From contig JAAMPI010000233.1 in the NCBI GenBank assembly GCA_013054445.1, positions 1 to 49,359 of the forward strand: a DNA stretch of 49,359 nt, given 5' to 3'. The position numbers were made by a program, and so were the translations under genes. The notes under the pieces are model-generated. The model saw nothing but the letters and a program-made list of their open reading frames with translations, had not been told where the DNA came from and did not search any database. The stretch is from Cudoniella acicularis. Lineage: Eukaryota > Ascomycota > Leotiomycetes > Helotiales > Helotiaceae. Every line of letters begins with the position of its first letter. Position 1 is the stretch's first letter. Positions 1 to 11,273 of the stretch are shown here, in pieces.

Positions 1-1820
1 GTATTAGTAAGGGCTTATAGCTTATTATTTATTAGTCGAGATAGCTTATAGATCTAATAGAACGAAACGCTATACTGTTTTTATAGGCGCTACTAGAATC
101 GGTATAATTAAATAATTATAACGATCTGGTTATTTATTAATAGCGAAAGCTAAAACTAGGCTATAAGATCGTACTAGTTCCGTGTTTACGTTATATATAA
201 AGTAAATCGTATAATATATACTATTAACTATAATTAACCTAGATATAACTAATTATCTATCTTAATAGAGTTACCTTTATTACTTACGAGTATTTCTTTT
301 AAGAGATTATCTAAAGAAGTATCTTAACTTAGACAAGGTTTATATATAACTATATCTATTATTATTTTAAATAATAACTTATTCTTAATCTTTTTAGCCG
401 GCTTTAATAAATACTATTTCTAAGTTATTAATAACGTTAAGAAACTATTAAGGGCTTGACTGCTTTTAATAAGAAAAATAATATTAATCTTAACTCTATA
501 AAGCGGTTTTATATAGAAGAGTCTTAGACATACCTAGATTCTAACTATAACAAGTAGATATATAGTAGAAAGGATTATTTATTCTAATACTATAAGATAT
601 ATATATTACTTAATAAACTAGCTTATAAGATCCTTAATATATAGCTAATAATTATATTATATATAGTCTATAACGTTATATATATAAATATAAGAAGAAA
701 TTCGATTATGTCTATTAGTTTAAGAAATATATTTAAAATTATTAAATTACTTAAAGATATAAAAAAGAGATTATTAATCACGAGAAAAAGTATATATAAA
801 TATTAAATATAAGAAAGCTTTTAACTAGGATAGCTTTATAAGCCTTAGATAAATAACTAAAGAAGTTAGTTAGGTTTTCTAGAAATATTAAATATTAAAC
901 TATAACTTATAAATAAATTAAAAGCCTAATATATAGTTAATCTAAAAAAGTAATAAAATCCCTATCTAGGAATAATACTCCTAATATAAAGGTTTAGTCT
1001 CTAAAGCGTAAGAGACTATATAATAAGTTAGATCTTCTTAAAAGGTTATATAAAACTAGAGAAAGAGAAGGTATTATTATATCTTTACGCCTATTCTTTT
1101 CTATTACCTTACTAATAACTATAAAGTTAGCTATTATAAAGACTCTATATTAGAAGATTCTAATAGTATCGCTTATCTTAAGTCGTTAGATAACTTAGAC
1201 TCTATATTAAACTATAGGTTTAAACCTTTCTAGTTATAGCTAATTAGTATTATAGCTAATATCTATACTAGACACGTATATTACTAGAAATAAATCTAAG
1301 ATAATTTAGGCTTTTAGAAATTTAATACCTTATCTATATCCTAATAAGTTAATTAATAACTTACTATTAATAGAAAATACTATCGACGATAATCTTCTAA
1401 TTTATAAGAATAATAACTTTAGATATATATAATTATCTTAAATAGAAAACAATATAAAGAATTAATTATATTATCTTATTAGAAATAATTAGAGCTAATT
1501 TTATACTAGTAACGATATTATAAATTAGGATTAATAGGGTTTATTTAATATTATAAATAAGGATAGTATAGATTAAAACTCTTTCTATACTTTTAATAAC
1601 TTTAATAATATTCTAATATCTAAAATTTAAATAGATATTTAAGATAAAATAACTAATATATAAAAAAAATAAAAGAGAAAAAAAAAAGGATCTTAGCTAT
1701 AATCTTCGAATACTTATCTAACTATACTATATAATTAAAATTTATCTTATACTTTTAAACGTGTTAAATCTCTTATATTATACTCTTAGTAGAGAAGAAG
1801 AATTCTAGCTTAACTAATAC

Positions 1821-1942
1821 TTATAATTATAATATCTTTTTATACTATGTTTATATTAAAGCCTATTATAGAGCCTTCGCCTATAACTATAATATCCTTT
1901 TATACTATATTTATATTAAAGACTATTATAGAGCCTTCGCCT
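1821..1942. repeat. 60-bp tandem duplication
   Basis: Two head-to-tail copies of a unit of about 60 bp lie side by side. Both end in the same TATTATAGAGCCTTCGCCTA-type sequence and differ at only a few positions, mostly C/T or A/G. It lies inside the RIP-mutated block, and no function is suggested. Confidence 0.8.
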
Positions 1943-2199
1943 AAGGACTTTATAAAAGGCGTACCTAATATACTTAGATCTAGCTCGTTCGATTTATAAG
2001 AACCTTTATAGATAAGAGGAAGTCTAGGCCTATTCTTTATTACGATAGCTATTATATGTTTCTTTACGCTATACTTAAATTTATAAGTATTAAAGGCTAT
2101 TAAGAATTCGTAAAAGTAGATAAATCGGCGGTTCTAGTATAGCTTTATATATAAGGGTATAATGTTCGGTTTTAGTCTCTATTATTCTATTAGGATAAT

Positions 2200-3560
2200 A
2201 TATATATTTTAGCTTTTTTATTTATAGTTTCGAAATCCTTTATAATAGCGTTATAGGTATTATTCTACTTAAGCTTAGTCTACCGCTAATATCGTTACTT
2301 GATTTCTAAGGATTCTAGTTAGGCTTTAACTTTACCGACTAACTTTAAGTCGATATTTCCTATTATAGCGATACTAAAATCAGTAAACTCGTTATTAATA
2401 GTATACTTCTCGTCGATAGTACGCTTTTCGTCGATAGTACGCTTGTCTTCGATAGTACGCTTATTATCGGCGGTACGCTCGCTATTAGATATAATATACT
2501 ATAGCCGTTAGTAGGTTAGTAGTAGAAGGTAGGCTACGTTTAAAGAGGAAAAATATGTTTTATTCCGCTAAACTATAACCGCGACGATAACGTACTAATT
2601 TCTTTTTCCGCTTAAGGTTAGTAGATAAATCACGTGCTTATTATAGATTATAATTACCTATCGTCTCGGTTAAGGCTCTTCTAATATTATAGTAGCTTCT
2701 ATTATAATCTCTTCTTCTATTATATACTCCGTCTCGGCTTCGGCCTCGGCTATAGGCCTAGGAATAGGAAGCTCGTTTAGGTTCCCGTAAGGCCCTAGGA
2801 TATAATATATATAATTTCTAAGATCACTTAATAAATTAACCTATTAGGTCTATTCCTAACCTAGTAGAAGGGAGGACAATCTAGAAACTATATAAGTATT
2901 GATTACTGTTTTAATATTAGCTATTTTAATGGTTAGTTAATAATATTAATTAGTTAGAACTATATAGTTAGCTAGTCTTACTCTAACGCTGTCGCCGAAA
3001 TATAGAGGTAATCCGAGTTTCTAGGCTATTGATCAAGGAAGAAGATTATATAGGCTAGTTCTATCGATCTTTACTCGTGTTAGGTATACTATCCCTCTTA
3101 CTAATACGATTATAGCCTTAGTATATAACTTATAATTCGTGCTACTACTAATAGACAACTCCTTCCTAAGACGGTCTCGAAGCGTCTGTTAAAGCGGGCT
3201 ATTTTCCCTGCTTACTATATTAGGACTTTAAATAGCCTTGTTCTTGTTAGCCGCCTCTAATATATGTCCTGTTATAGAGAGCTCCTCTTTAAAAGGCTAG
3301 TAGTCCCTAGTACGATTATACTAGGTGCTAGTAATTATAGAGGACTAGTCTATAGGAGGGGCTTTACTGACGGCTAGGGACATAATTACGTAGCTAGAAT
3401 AAGCCTATTGTTAGTGTCTTATAAAAGTCTTATAGCGATCAAAGCTTAGGTTATAAAGGACATAGTAAATTTGCCGAGAAAGGCTACTATAGAATTAGGG
3501 AAATTAGGGCTAGGTAGGGGGAGGGCTACTAAATAGTCGGCAGAGTTAAGGCTCTGTTCT
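2200..3560 (-). pseudogene. Relic of a retropepsin-like (retroelement) protein
   Basis: Translating the minus strand and ignoring stops gives one continuous protein-like frame. At about 3,050-3,075 it reads KIDRTSLYNLLP, resembling the aspartic-protease active-site segment (DxGxxxNLMP). Then follow a 'QKLGL' stretch, a beta-rich segment, and SRLSSLLLG at about 2,850-2,900, the second conserved retropepsin landmark (LLLGRRW in intact fungal homologues). After that comes GPYGNLNELPIP and an acidic Glu/Ala/Ile-rich tail. Most stops are TAG at places expected to be Gln or Trp, as RIP produces. The first active-site Asp is kept, but the following Gly appears as Arg, so this copy is dead. It is probably the protease part of a retrotransposon or of a domesticated gag-protease family. 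The limits are approximate. Confidence 0.6.
2407..2478 (-). repeat. 18-bp tandem repeat encoding a hexapeptide (4 copies)
   Basis: Four consecutive 18-bp units, each ending in GTACGC on the plus strand, cover exactly 72 bp. The middle copies differ by only a few bases. In the minus-strand relic frame they encode a hexapeptide repeat of the form K-R-T-I-D/E-E. The repeat sits in the region after the retropepsin domain and was probably a charged linker. Confidence 0.8.
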
Positions 3561-5819
3561 AGGCTAAATAGTCTATTAAAGCGATATTCTTACTATATAA
3601 CGTTTATTAGTAATAATAAATCTAGGACTCTTCTTCTTAGAATCATATAAAAGAACCTTATAAACCTTATCTTTTATAAATTAGTAGTATAGATACTTTT
3701 TAATAAGCTATTTATAAATTTTAGAGACGCTTATTCGTGAGGTAGGTGTATTTAGTAAGTAAGTAGCGACTAAATAGATATTATATCTTCTTTTTAATAG
3801 TATTATTCTAGTGGCTCGTCTAGCTATAACCGGTTTAGATAGATAGGATATACTTTTTAATATAGTAGAATTTATATTTAAATCGATATAAGAGACTATA
3901 GATAATAGTCTAATATCGTTAAAAGAGTAGAGCTAAAGTTATTCTTATAAATAATAAGTTTTTAAAATCTAGTTAATAATAACCGCTTATTATCACGAGA
4001 TTTAAAGGTTTTAAGATTAATAGTATTATAGAATAAATATTAAAGATTAGAGTATTATCTTAGACTCTAGTTATTAAACAATAATAAGGCCTGATCTAGC
4101 CCCTATTAATCCCTATTAATTCCTAAGGCTATTTAGAACGAGGTAAGAGAGTCGCTAGACCATGATTATCTCTATTAGACAATTAGAGGTCCTAATATAG
4201 CCCTCTACTAATCTCTAAGACTATAATTAGAATAAGGCATAAGAGCTATATTAGGCGCCTAAATTTTAACTTAGAATAGAAAGTTTTAAAGACGACTATT
4301 AGACAAATCTTTATATTATGTCTCTTAGGTAAGATTATATATATAACTAATAAAAGAAGTAGATCCTCTTAAAATTAGATATCTTAAATTAGGGATCTAG
4401 AAACAGTTACCTAGATATAAGTAGTAACTTAGTAGAGCTAAGGAATAAGAGGTCTTAAGAAAAACATTAATACCTGTCTTTATCTTAATAATATTCTATT
4501 ATATTAATTCGGGAAATTTATAAGGAATTTTAAAGTACTTAGTATAGTTTTATAATATGATTAGACTTATTATTTATAAGAGATAGTAAATAATTTCTAG
4601 TAATTTACTAGATAAAACTTAATCTTAAAAAACTATATATTAATAATAGAAGATAATAAAGATTTTAACTTTTCTAATATTAAAGTTGTCTTATTTATAA
4701 TCTAATAAGAATCTATAGACCTTATTCTAAATTTATCTATTATACTAGTCTATTTTTAAATATCTTTTTTCAGGTACTAGTTTTCTAAGTTAGTTATATT
4801 AAATATCGCCTTAAGCTAATTTATAGCCTTTTTAATATCTTATTTTAATATTAACTCTATTATAATAATATCTTTTAACTTATTTATCTTATATATTAAT
4901 ATTAAATTCTCTATTTCTAATTCTATAATTCTATTAATAAAATTTATTATTAGTCTAATAAAGAGAATTTATTAATATTAGAATTAGTTTTATATTTATT
5001 TAGATAATAACTTTACCTATATATCTCTTTTATTATAGCTTTAAATAAAATATTAACTTCTTAATATAATTCTATATAAACGCTAATTAAATATTTATTT
5101 AGGTTCTTTTTAAAGAGATATATTTTTACTAGTAGAGATTATTAAGAATAAGGATCTTCTATATATAGAATAAGACAGACTTCTAATAGGTTAATTAATA
5201 TTCTTAGCTTACTTTCTATTATTTCTTATTAGTATTAGACAAAATATAAAAGATAAGAATATAGATCTTATTAATATATTTTAATAACTTTTTATAATAT
5301 TTCACTCTCTATCTAGCGTGATCTAGGTTACTTAATCAAGGTAAGGCTATTATATAAGAAAGGAGTATATTTATTATTATATTAGCTTTAATCGGTTATA
5401 TTAATCTATAAGAGAATAGCTCTTAGATATTAGATAAAGTAGTGCTCTATAGGACTCTTTCTAGACCCTAGAACTACTCTAGGACATCTATTTTTATAAG
5501 GGATCCCTTTCTAGCTCCCTCTATATAGCGAGTGTTAAGGGTAAAGTAACGTCTTAGACGGACTGTTTAAGAGATAACGGTATTAACCTACTAGGTATTA
5601 GAGGAGTAGAATATAAAGGATTAAGATAATTATATAATATAGGTTTACTCTATTAAAAGTATTTAAGAAGCTATATAAGTAAAGTATATATAGTTATATA
5701 TATAAAGATTAATATGTTTAGAAGTATTTAATATATCTTAAGAATTTCCTTAATAACCTTCCTTTAAACTAGAACCTAGTACTAAGATCCTCTTTCTCTT
5801 AATAGTATAGTCTTATAGA

Positions 5820-7140
5820 CCTAATATAAACAAGATAAAGCTTATATAGTTATAGAATTATAAGCTATTATAAGGTCCTTATATATATCGTCCTTATTAA
5901 CCTACTTATTATACTCGTCTAACTACCTTTACTACTTGACCTAATATTAGGTTATTATTCTCTTATGCCTACCCTTCTCGTATATGATAACCTACCTTCC
6001 TAATAATCGCTTAATAATATACTAGCTATTATCTAAGATCGAGATAGATAGTATAGGCTCTTAAATAGATTGTTTATAAGGCGGTAGACACTCTAGAGCA
6101 CGGGGTTCTATAATCGGCTCTCTAGTGTTACCTATAATATCGTTTCTTATAGTCGATATAATTATACTTAGGAGGTTAGAAGAAGATATATCTCTTATAA
6201 GGATAGTCTAGATACCTGTTTAAGATTAGCTAAGCTATATATATTCTAAGAGACAGCTCTAACCTATCTTAACTACTATTATATTATAATAAGCCGCTAA
6301 TACTTAGATCGCTACTTAAGACATCTTGATACTCTTACTAGATAGCTTTATAGATTAGGATTATATCTACTAAGTCCTTTTCTAGCTCTATTCTTAATAG
6401 AGTCTCTCTAAGAGCAGGAAGGTCGCCTTTATCGTTACTATCGTTGATCGTAGGGCGTAGAGCTTCTAAATCTGAGTTAGAGATCTATTTAGTAAATATT
6501 AATTAATTAACATATATCCTAAGTTATAACTATATCTTAAAGAGAGTGTCTGCCGTCTAAGGGATATATATACTCTTTATTAAGGCTTCTATGATCTTCT
6601 ATCTCTGCCTTGGTTATACTATAGGTAGACCCTGTCGGCGAGCTCGGTCGGCGTAAGATAGAGCTAGAGGTATAGCTCGAGAACAAGTAGATCGCTCTAT
6701 CTTGAACAGGTAGTATAGTTGATTAAGGAAGGAGGCGAGGATTAATCTAGTAGAGTGTGTTAACGTACGTAGGAGGCGCCGTAGTAGTAGCGTCTTATAT
6801 ACTTACCGTCCTAGTTATATTTAGAGGGAAGTCGTTACTAGAACTCGAGTATACTGTCGCGGGCGTAATAAGATCTATATTACTAGGCTTAAGGTCTATA
6901 ACCGAATAATTTATAAAGTTATAATATAGCATGTTATTCGAAGGCTCTAGTTTAATCCTATGACATCTATCCTAGTCAGGTTTAGGGCTAAGGGTAGGGG
7001 TATATCGCTTACCTTAGAGCCGCGGCCGTTTTAGCTTAGGCTTATCGGTATCCGATTAGCTCTCTAAATCGAGTTAACGTTTCCTCCTTACCTTAGGTAT
7101 GTCGATAGAGTAATGATCTTAAAGGTATAGCTATACGTGT
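5820..7140 (-). pseudogene. Relic of an unrecognised protein
   Basis: One minus-strand frame stays protein-like across about 1.3 kb with scattered TAG/TAA stops. Its first part (about 7.1-6.6 kb) is Pro/Ser/Thr-rich with basic patches such as KRPRL. The second part (about 6.5-5.8 kb) is more hydrophobic and charged, with pieces such as NSDLEALRPTINDSNDKGD, LRIELEKDLVDIIL and RKVGYHIREG. I do not recognise the family. It lies just downstream of the DUF3435 relic in the same orientation, so it may be a neighbouring cargo gene, the remains of a retroelement gag-like protein, or part of a separate nested element. Confidence 0.5.
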
Positions 7141-7639
7141 TAGTCCGACTCGAGTACTATACTATATAGAGGACTATATAGACATCGGATTGCCTTAGTA
7201 CGATCGATACTCTAGATATCTTTCTATATATATTTCTAGACGTATTATAGCTACTAAGCCTGGTTTATAAATTAATATATCTGCTTAGTAGCGGGCTATT
7301 ATAACTTATAGAGACATTTAGGGTAGTGTCTAGTATAAGCGAGGGCGTAGCGGAAAGTAATAGGGTCGTACCGGAGAGGTATATCGAATCTATCGATATA
7401 ACCTTAGTAGTAGAGCTCTTAGTTAGCCTTACTCGTGATCTACTCGTTATACTTAAAGTAGAACATAGCGAACCTATATCGCCTTTTAAGGTCGGCTTTA
7501 TAATAGCGGTATATATAATTCTATTGATTAGTAATAAGGATACTAGTATAATATAAAAGAGTTTATATTAGCGGCGAATAAAATAGAAGTAAAAATAGGA
7601 AAGGATTAACTAACCTTTAAATCGACTATATATAACTAG

Positions 7640-8790
7640 TCACCAGACAGTAGCTTGATATAGGCCTTAGCCCTAGCTAGTATACGACCTGACAATCGTT
7701 CTTATAGAGTATAATAAGGTCCTAGAGAGTAGATCGGCCTTTAGAGCTTTAGAGGGGAACTAGTTAGAACAAGGTACGTGCTAAGCGGTCACGTTTAGGC
7801 CTTATATAGCGGACACGGTTAAAGAAAGCGCGGTAACGATCGCCTTAGCTAGGTTCGTAAGTATCATAGGATAGGTGATTTCGAGGTTGACTCTAGTGGC
7901 GCTTCTTTAGCTCTTCTAGAGTAAGCCGCTACCGTTCTTTATATAGTTTATATCGTCGAGCTTAAAGCTCTTAACTAGCCTCTTCGTTAGTTATCTTCTT
8001 AATCTCCTTAGTTAGGTCGTTAATCTACTCTTTAAAGGCGACGAAATCTGGCTAGCGTTCGAGCTTATACTATATTTATACTAGTAACGACTACCAAAGT
8101 TTAGGGTTATATTATAGTACTATCCTATGAAAGCTCTTGATATAGTCCTTTTAGAGTGGCTGATTTAGGAAGCTGTTCTACCTGTCTACGCCCTCTTTAG
8201 CTATATAGTATGTTTAGAACACGTCGATACTTAATTACCTGATAAACTTTATTAGTTTTACGTCCGAATAGCCGTTCGCTTATTACGAGTTAGCCGACTA
8301 TAATCTAGGAGATATAGAGAGCTTACTGTTTACTTTAACGAGTCCTTTATGTCTAGTATTATAGACGGTGACATTTTTAAACCTAGCCTGCTAGACAGCG
8401 CTCGACAGCTGTCTAGCGTACGAGCTAGACCTCTAGATCTTTCTAGTAAGGCCGTCGTATAACATAGCCTAGAAAACAGGTATATCTTATATCTTATTAG
8501 CCTATTCTAAGATCTAGTAGTTATTATATTCTAAGGGTTCGAGCGTGAAAATTTCGTCGGCCGTCTAGTAATACTTAAACGCGCTATTAGCTAGTATAAT
8601 AGCAAGAAAGAATAAGATCAGATTAAAGAGAAGTAATAGACCGGTTATTATCTTAAACATTAGATACTCTAGCCTGTTTAGTGTTAGCTAGAGCTAGTAG
8701 TTTTATAATATAGAGCAGGGGAAGGGTAAGGGATATTCAGATCTTACCTATTTCGTGAGTTATATATCCCTTTAATAGTATCTCTTTTTA
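7640..8790 (-). pseudogene. RIP-destroyed DUF3435-type protein (Starship-captain family)
   Basis: A single minus-strand frame can be followed from about 8.79 to 7.64 kb through many TAG/TAA stops. In order it shows a hydrophobic helix (FNLILFFLAIILANSAFKYY), a 'DEIFTLEP' segment, NVTVYNTRHKGLVKVNSKLS (resembling the catalytic-Arg region of DUF3435 proteins), LSIDVFQTYYI (Tyr region), then RRYKLYKER, RLTLEELKKRH, SQPRNH, RAFFNRVRYIRPKRDRLA and KGRSTL. This order matches what I remember of fungal DUF3435 (often C2H2-associated) proteins, whose fold is related to tyrosine recombinases. Starship captains belong to this family, but many DUF3435 genes are not captains. The gene points leftwards, and the N-terminal part towards 9.3 kb is too decayed to read. 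Confidence 0.65.
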
Positions 8791-9928
8791 TACTTATCTA
8801 GATCTCTAGCCGCTTGTCTAGACCCTATCTAACTAGTATAGCGATATCCTACTAAGAACTATTAGCTTAACTAGACCCTAGTATTATACTTTTTAAGATA
8901 TTAGTAAAAAGGAGATACTTATATAATAGTATAAACCTTTCCCTGTCCCTACTTTAATAGAGGATTTAGTTAACTCTTCTAGTCTAGCTAATAAGAAGTA
9001 GAAGAAGTTTATCTTAATACTAAACCTAACCTAAGCCCTTTTATAATTAAACTTATACTAATTATTCTTCTAGATAATAGACACTAGGATCTTATACTTT
9101 TTTAGGATTAGGTAATATTAAACTTAATAAATAATAGATAAGCTAAGTTTTATCTTAAGCTTTATCTTAATATACTTTTTATCTATTAGTATTAAAATAG
9201 TAGTTATAAAGACTAGATAGTAATAGCTATAAGATATTATATTTATATTAATAACTAATTTCTTAACTTACTTAAGAATATAAATACTAGTATCTTACTT
9301 ATACCTTAAGATAAATCGCTATATATAGCTATATACTATATTAATAGTCGGCTTCTCTTTTAGCTAACCTTTAGCTATTATTATAAAGAGCTTAGTAAAG
9401 TGTTTTAAAGTATATAAATCATATAGAGTTATTCCTAGATAGTCTCTCTTATATCTATAAAGCTATAGTATTAATAGAGTTCTTAAGCCTTAGATTAGAG
9501 ATAGCCTAATAAAGAAGAACTTATTCTTATTATACCTCTATCTACGTGTTATATAACCCGCCTATATATAGTAAGATCTCTTAAAGAATAGGGCGATCAT
9601 TAATACTAGTTATATTATTATTAAATCTATTCTCTTATATCGCCTTTACCTTCTCCCTTACTGCCTTTTTCTTGCCTATCTTAGGACAGTAGCTACGAGC
9701 GAAAGATTCTAGGATTCTTAAGATAAAAGAGAGGATTTATCATAGATCGAAGATAAGAAGTTCTTTATATTAACGGCTTAGTAGGTTAGAATTCTAATAA
9801 TATAGAGCGTTAAAGAGAACTTAAGAGAAAGAATCGTAGGGAGTAGAATTAAGAGTATATTATAAGGTAGAATTTTAACTCTATCTCTATAATAACATTA
9901 ATATATAATACTAGGATAGTGAGTCTAG

Positions 9929-10196
9929 GAGCCTATCATGGCCCCGCGGAGCTCGTTCTAGCTCCCCTAAATCCTTCTCGCTAGAAGTTAATGTTCTTAA
10001 TAGTAGCGCGACCGGGATAACTATATCCTAGGTAAGAGGGGTGAGTAGAGGTGAGGTGGTAGAGCGTAGACAATGAAGGCCGGTGAGGACGGGTAAGGTT
10101 AAGGTAAAGCGAGGGTGAGTAAAGCAGCGATGTGTCACGTGCGCCGTGGCTTGGCGCGCACGTAAAGGGAGGTGAGGATTGGCGCGAAACAACAAA
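9929..10196 (+). repeat. Direct repeat, copy A (5' part of a Tc1-like element)
   Basis: It begins near GAGCCTAT, continues through GTTCTAGCTC, CTCGCTAG-AGTTAA and TTCTTAATAGTA, a GT-rich stretch (GTGAGTAGAGGTGAGGTGGT), and GTCACGTGCGCCGTGGCTTGG, and ends at AAACAACAA. The same order of landmarks recurs at 10,985-11,273 in the same orientation. Copy A runs straight into transposase-like coding sequence. Confidence 0.75.
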
Positions 10197-10660
10197 GAAT
10201 CTAAAAGAGACTCTCAAATCCCTGTGTACGCCGAGCAAAAGTGGTCATAAGCTTTGCACAACTATAGTCCGAAAAGTCCTTAAATCGTACGGAAAAGCCA
10301 AGCGCAAGCCTCGCCGAAAGCCGTACCTTCGTCCCGAAACAAGAAGAAGCGATTATACTAGTGTAAGGCCGAAAAACGGATGAAAAGGAGCTATAATAAG
10401 GTCGTCTGGTCTGATAAGGTTAATTTTATAGTTAGAGAAGATGGGACGGTGGTTACGTTACACGGGGCCCTAGGGAAGAGTATTTGGATTAAAACCTATA
10501 ACCTACGTTTAAATCTAGGCGTATAGTAGTTTGTATTTGGTCTTGCTACTATAGTAACGAAATGGATCCTTGGTCATTATCCTAAAAGGGGGACGAATAA
10601 ATGCACAACGCTATTTAGAGACTTGTACAAAGTACCTTGTGCCTTTCTATAAGAAGATAA
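10132..10660 (+). pseudogene. Broken Tc1/mariner-like transposase
   Basis: The plus strand encodes a basic helix-turn-helix-like stretch (IVRKVLKSYGKAKRKPRRK, then PYLRPE) typical of the end of the DNA-binding part of Tc1-like transposases. The frame then shifts near 10,345 and continues as CKAEKRMKR, YNKVVWSDKVNFIVREDG. The WSDE-F landmark, which carries a catalytic acidic residue in Tc1 elements, reads WSDK here. A further stop follows near 10,520 and more lie downstream. One frameshift, several stops and the altered catalytic position make the copy inactive. It is far less RIP-mutated than the DNA to its left. The Tc1-like assignment rests on the spacing and wording of these two motifs. 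Confidence 0.65.
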
Positions 10661-10724
10661 AGCGAAAGTATAGGAAGGATGTCATTGTCACAGACCTAGT
10701 TCGACGCCAGGATAGATTGACTTG

Positions 10725-10790
10725 GTAATAGTCGACTCAATGACTTGATTTGACGCTCGTCGATTCAATGACTTGACGACTGACCGAATG
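10725..10790. repeat. Short imperfect direct repeats (TCGAYTCAATGACTTGA)
   Basis: TCGACTCAATGACTTGATTT and TCGATTCAATGACTTGACGA lie about 30 bp apart and are followed by CGAATGACTCAC. This is a local repeat cluster inside the element; no known function. Confidence 0.6.
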
Positions 10791-10984
10791 ACTCACTATC
10801 CAGGGGGATCGCTTACGGACTGCTTCGCTTACTAGCGCTATTTGTGTAGTTAAATAGAGCTTCTCTCTCCAGGAGAACCTCTTCTTCTCTCCTTAGCTTA
10901 GTCTCTTCGATAATACAGCACCTTCTTGCAAATACGTCCCCACGTGACGTCAGGGCCCTAGCGCCTTTGCAGAGCCGTAACAGA

Positions 10985-11273
10985 GAGCCTATTCTAATCA
11001 CCGGGGACCTGTTCTAGCTCTCTCTAATCCTACTCGCTAGGAGTTAAAATTCTTAATAGTACTACTAGGATAGGACTTATCTTAAAGACATATAGACGGT
11101 AACTACGAGTTTTAAGCTGCTAGGGGGTGATAAGTAGAGGTGAGGTGGTGAAGACTGTGCGTGAAGGGTGTGTAAATCGAGGGTGAGGAGGGTGAGAAAA
11201 GTGGCGAGGGGTCACGTGCGCCGTGGCTTGGTGAGCACGTAGAACGAGGTGATTATTCTAGTTAAACAACAAG
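10985..11273 (+). repeat. Direct repeat, copy B (truncated)
   Basis: It has the same landmarks in the same order as copy A, with one internal insertion of about 20-30 bp (AGACATATAGACGG region). It ends at AAACAACAAG, exactly where copy A continues into the transposase. Copy B has no transposase after it, so it is either a truncated second element or one flank of a duplication. Confidence 0.75.

Larger units (their letters stand above)
1..9928. repeat. AT-rich, RIP-mutated block of decayed mobile-element DNA
   Basis: The sequence is dominated by TA, TTA, TAG and ATA words. CpA and TpG are strikingly rare while TpA is greatly over-represented, which is the classic outcome of RIP (C-to-T change at CpA in repeated DNA). 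No intact gene is visible. Residual coding can be read only on the minus strand, through TAG/TAA stops that mostly stand where Gln or Trp codons would be expected; these relics are listed separately. Some sub-stretches (about 2.3-3.6, 5.3-6.2, 6.4-8.8 kb) are less AT-rich than the rest. The block reaches the left window edge, so its full length is unknown. The right limit at about 9.93 kb is where ordinary base composition and the first direct repeat begin. Confidence 0.9.

Noticed and set aside
7326..7556. Open stretch of 76 codons on the plus strand in the RIP block
   Set aside because: It starts at a non-ATG codon, overlaps an area where the minus strand carries the relics, and shows no motif or composition of a real protein.
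1..9928. CRISPR array or bacterial operon as an explanation for the repetitive AT-rich DNA
   Set aside because: No regular repeat-spacer pattern and no prokaryotic genes; the pattern is RIP in a fungal genome.
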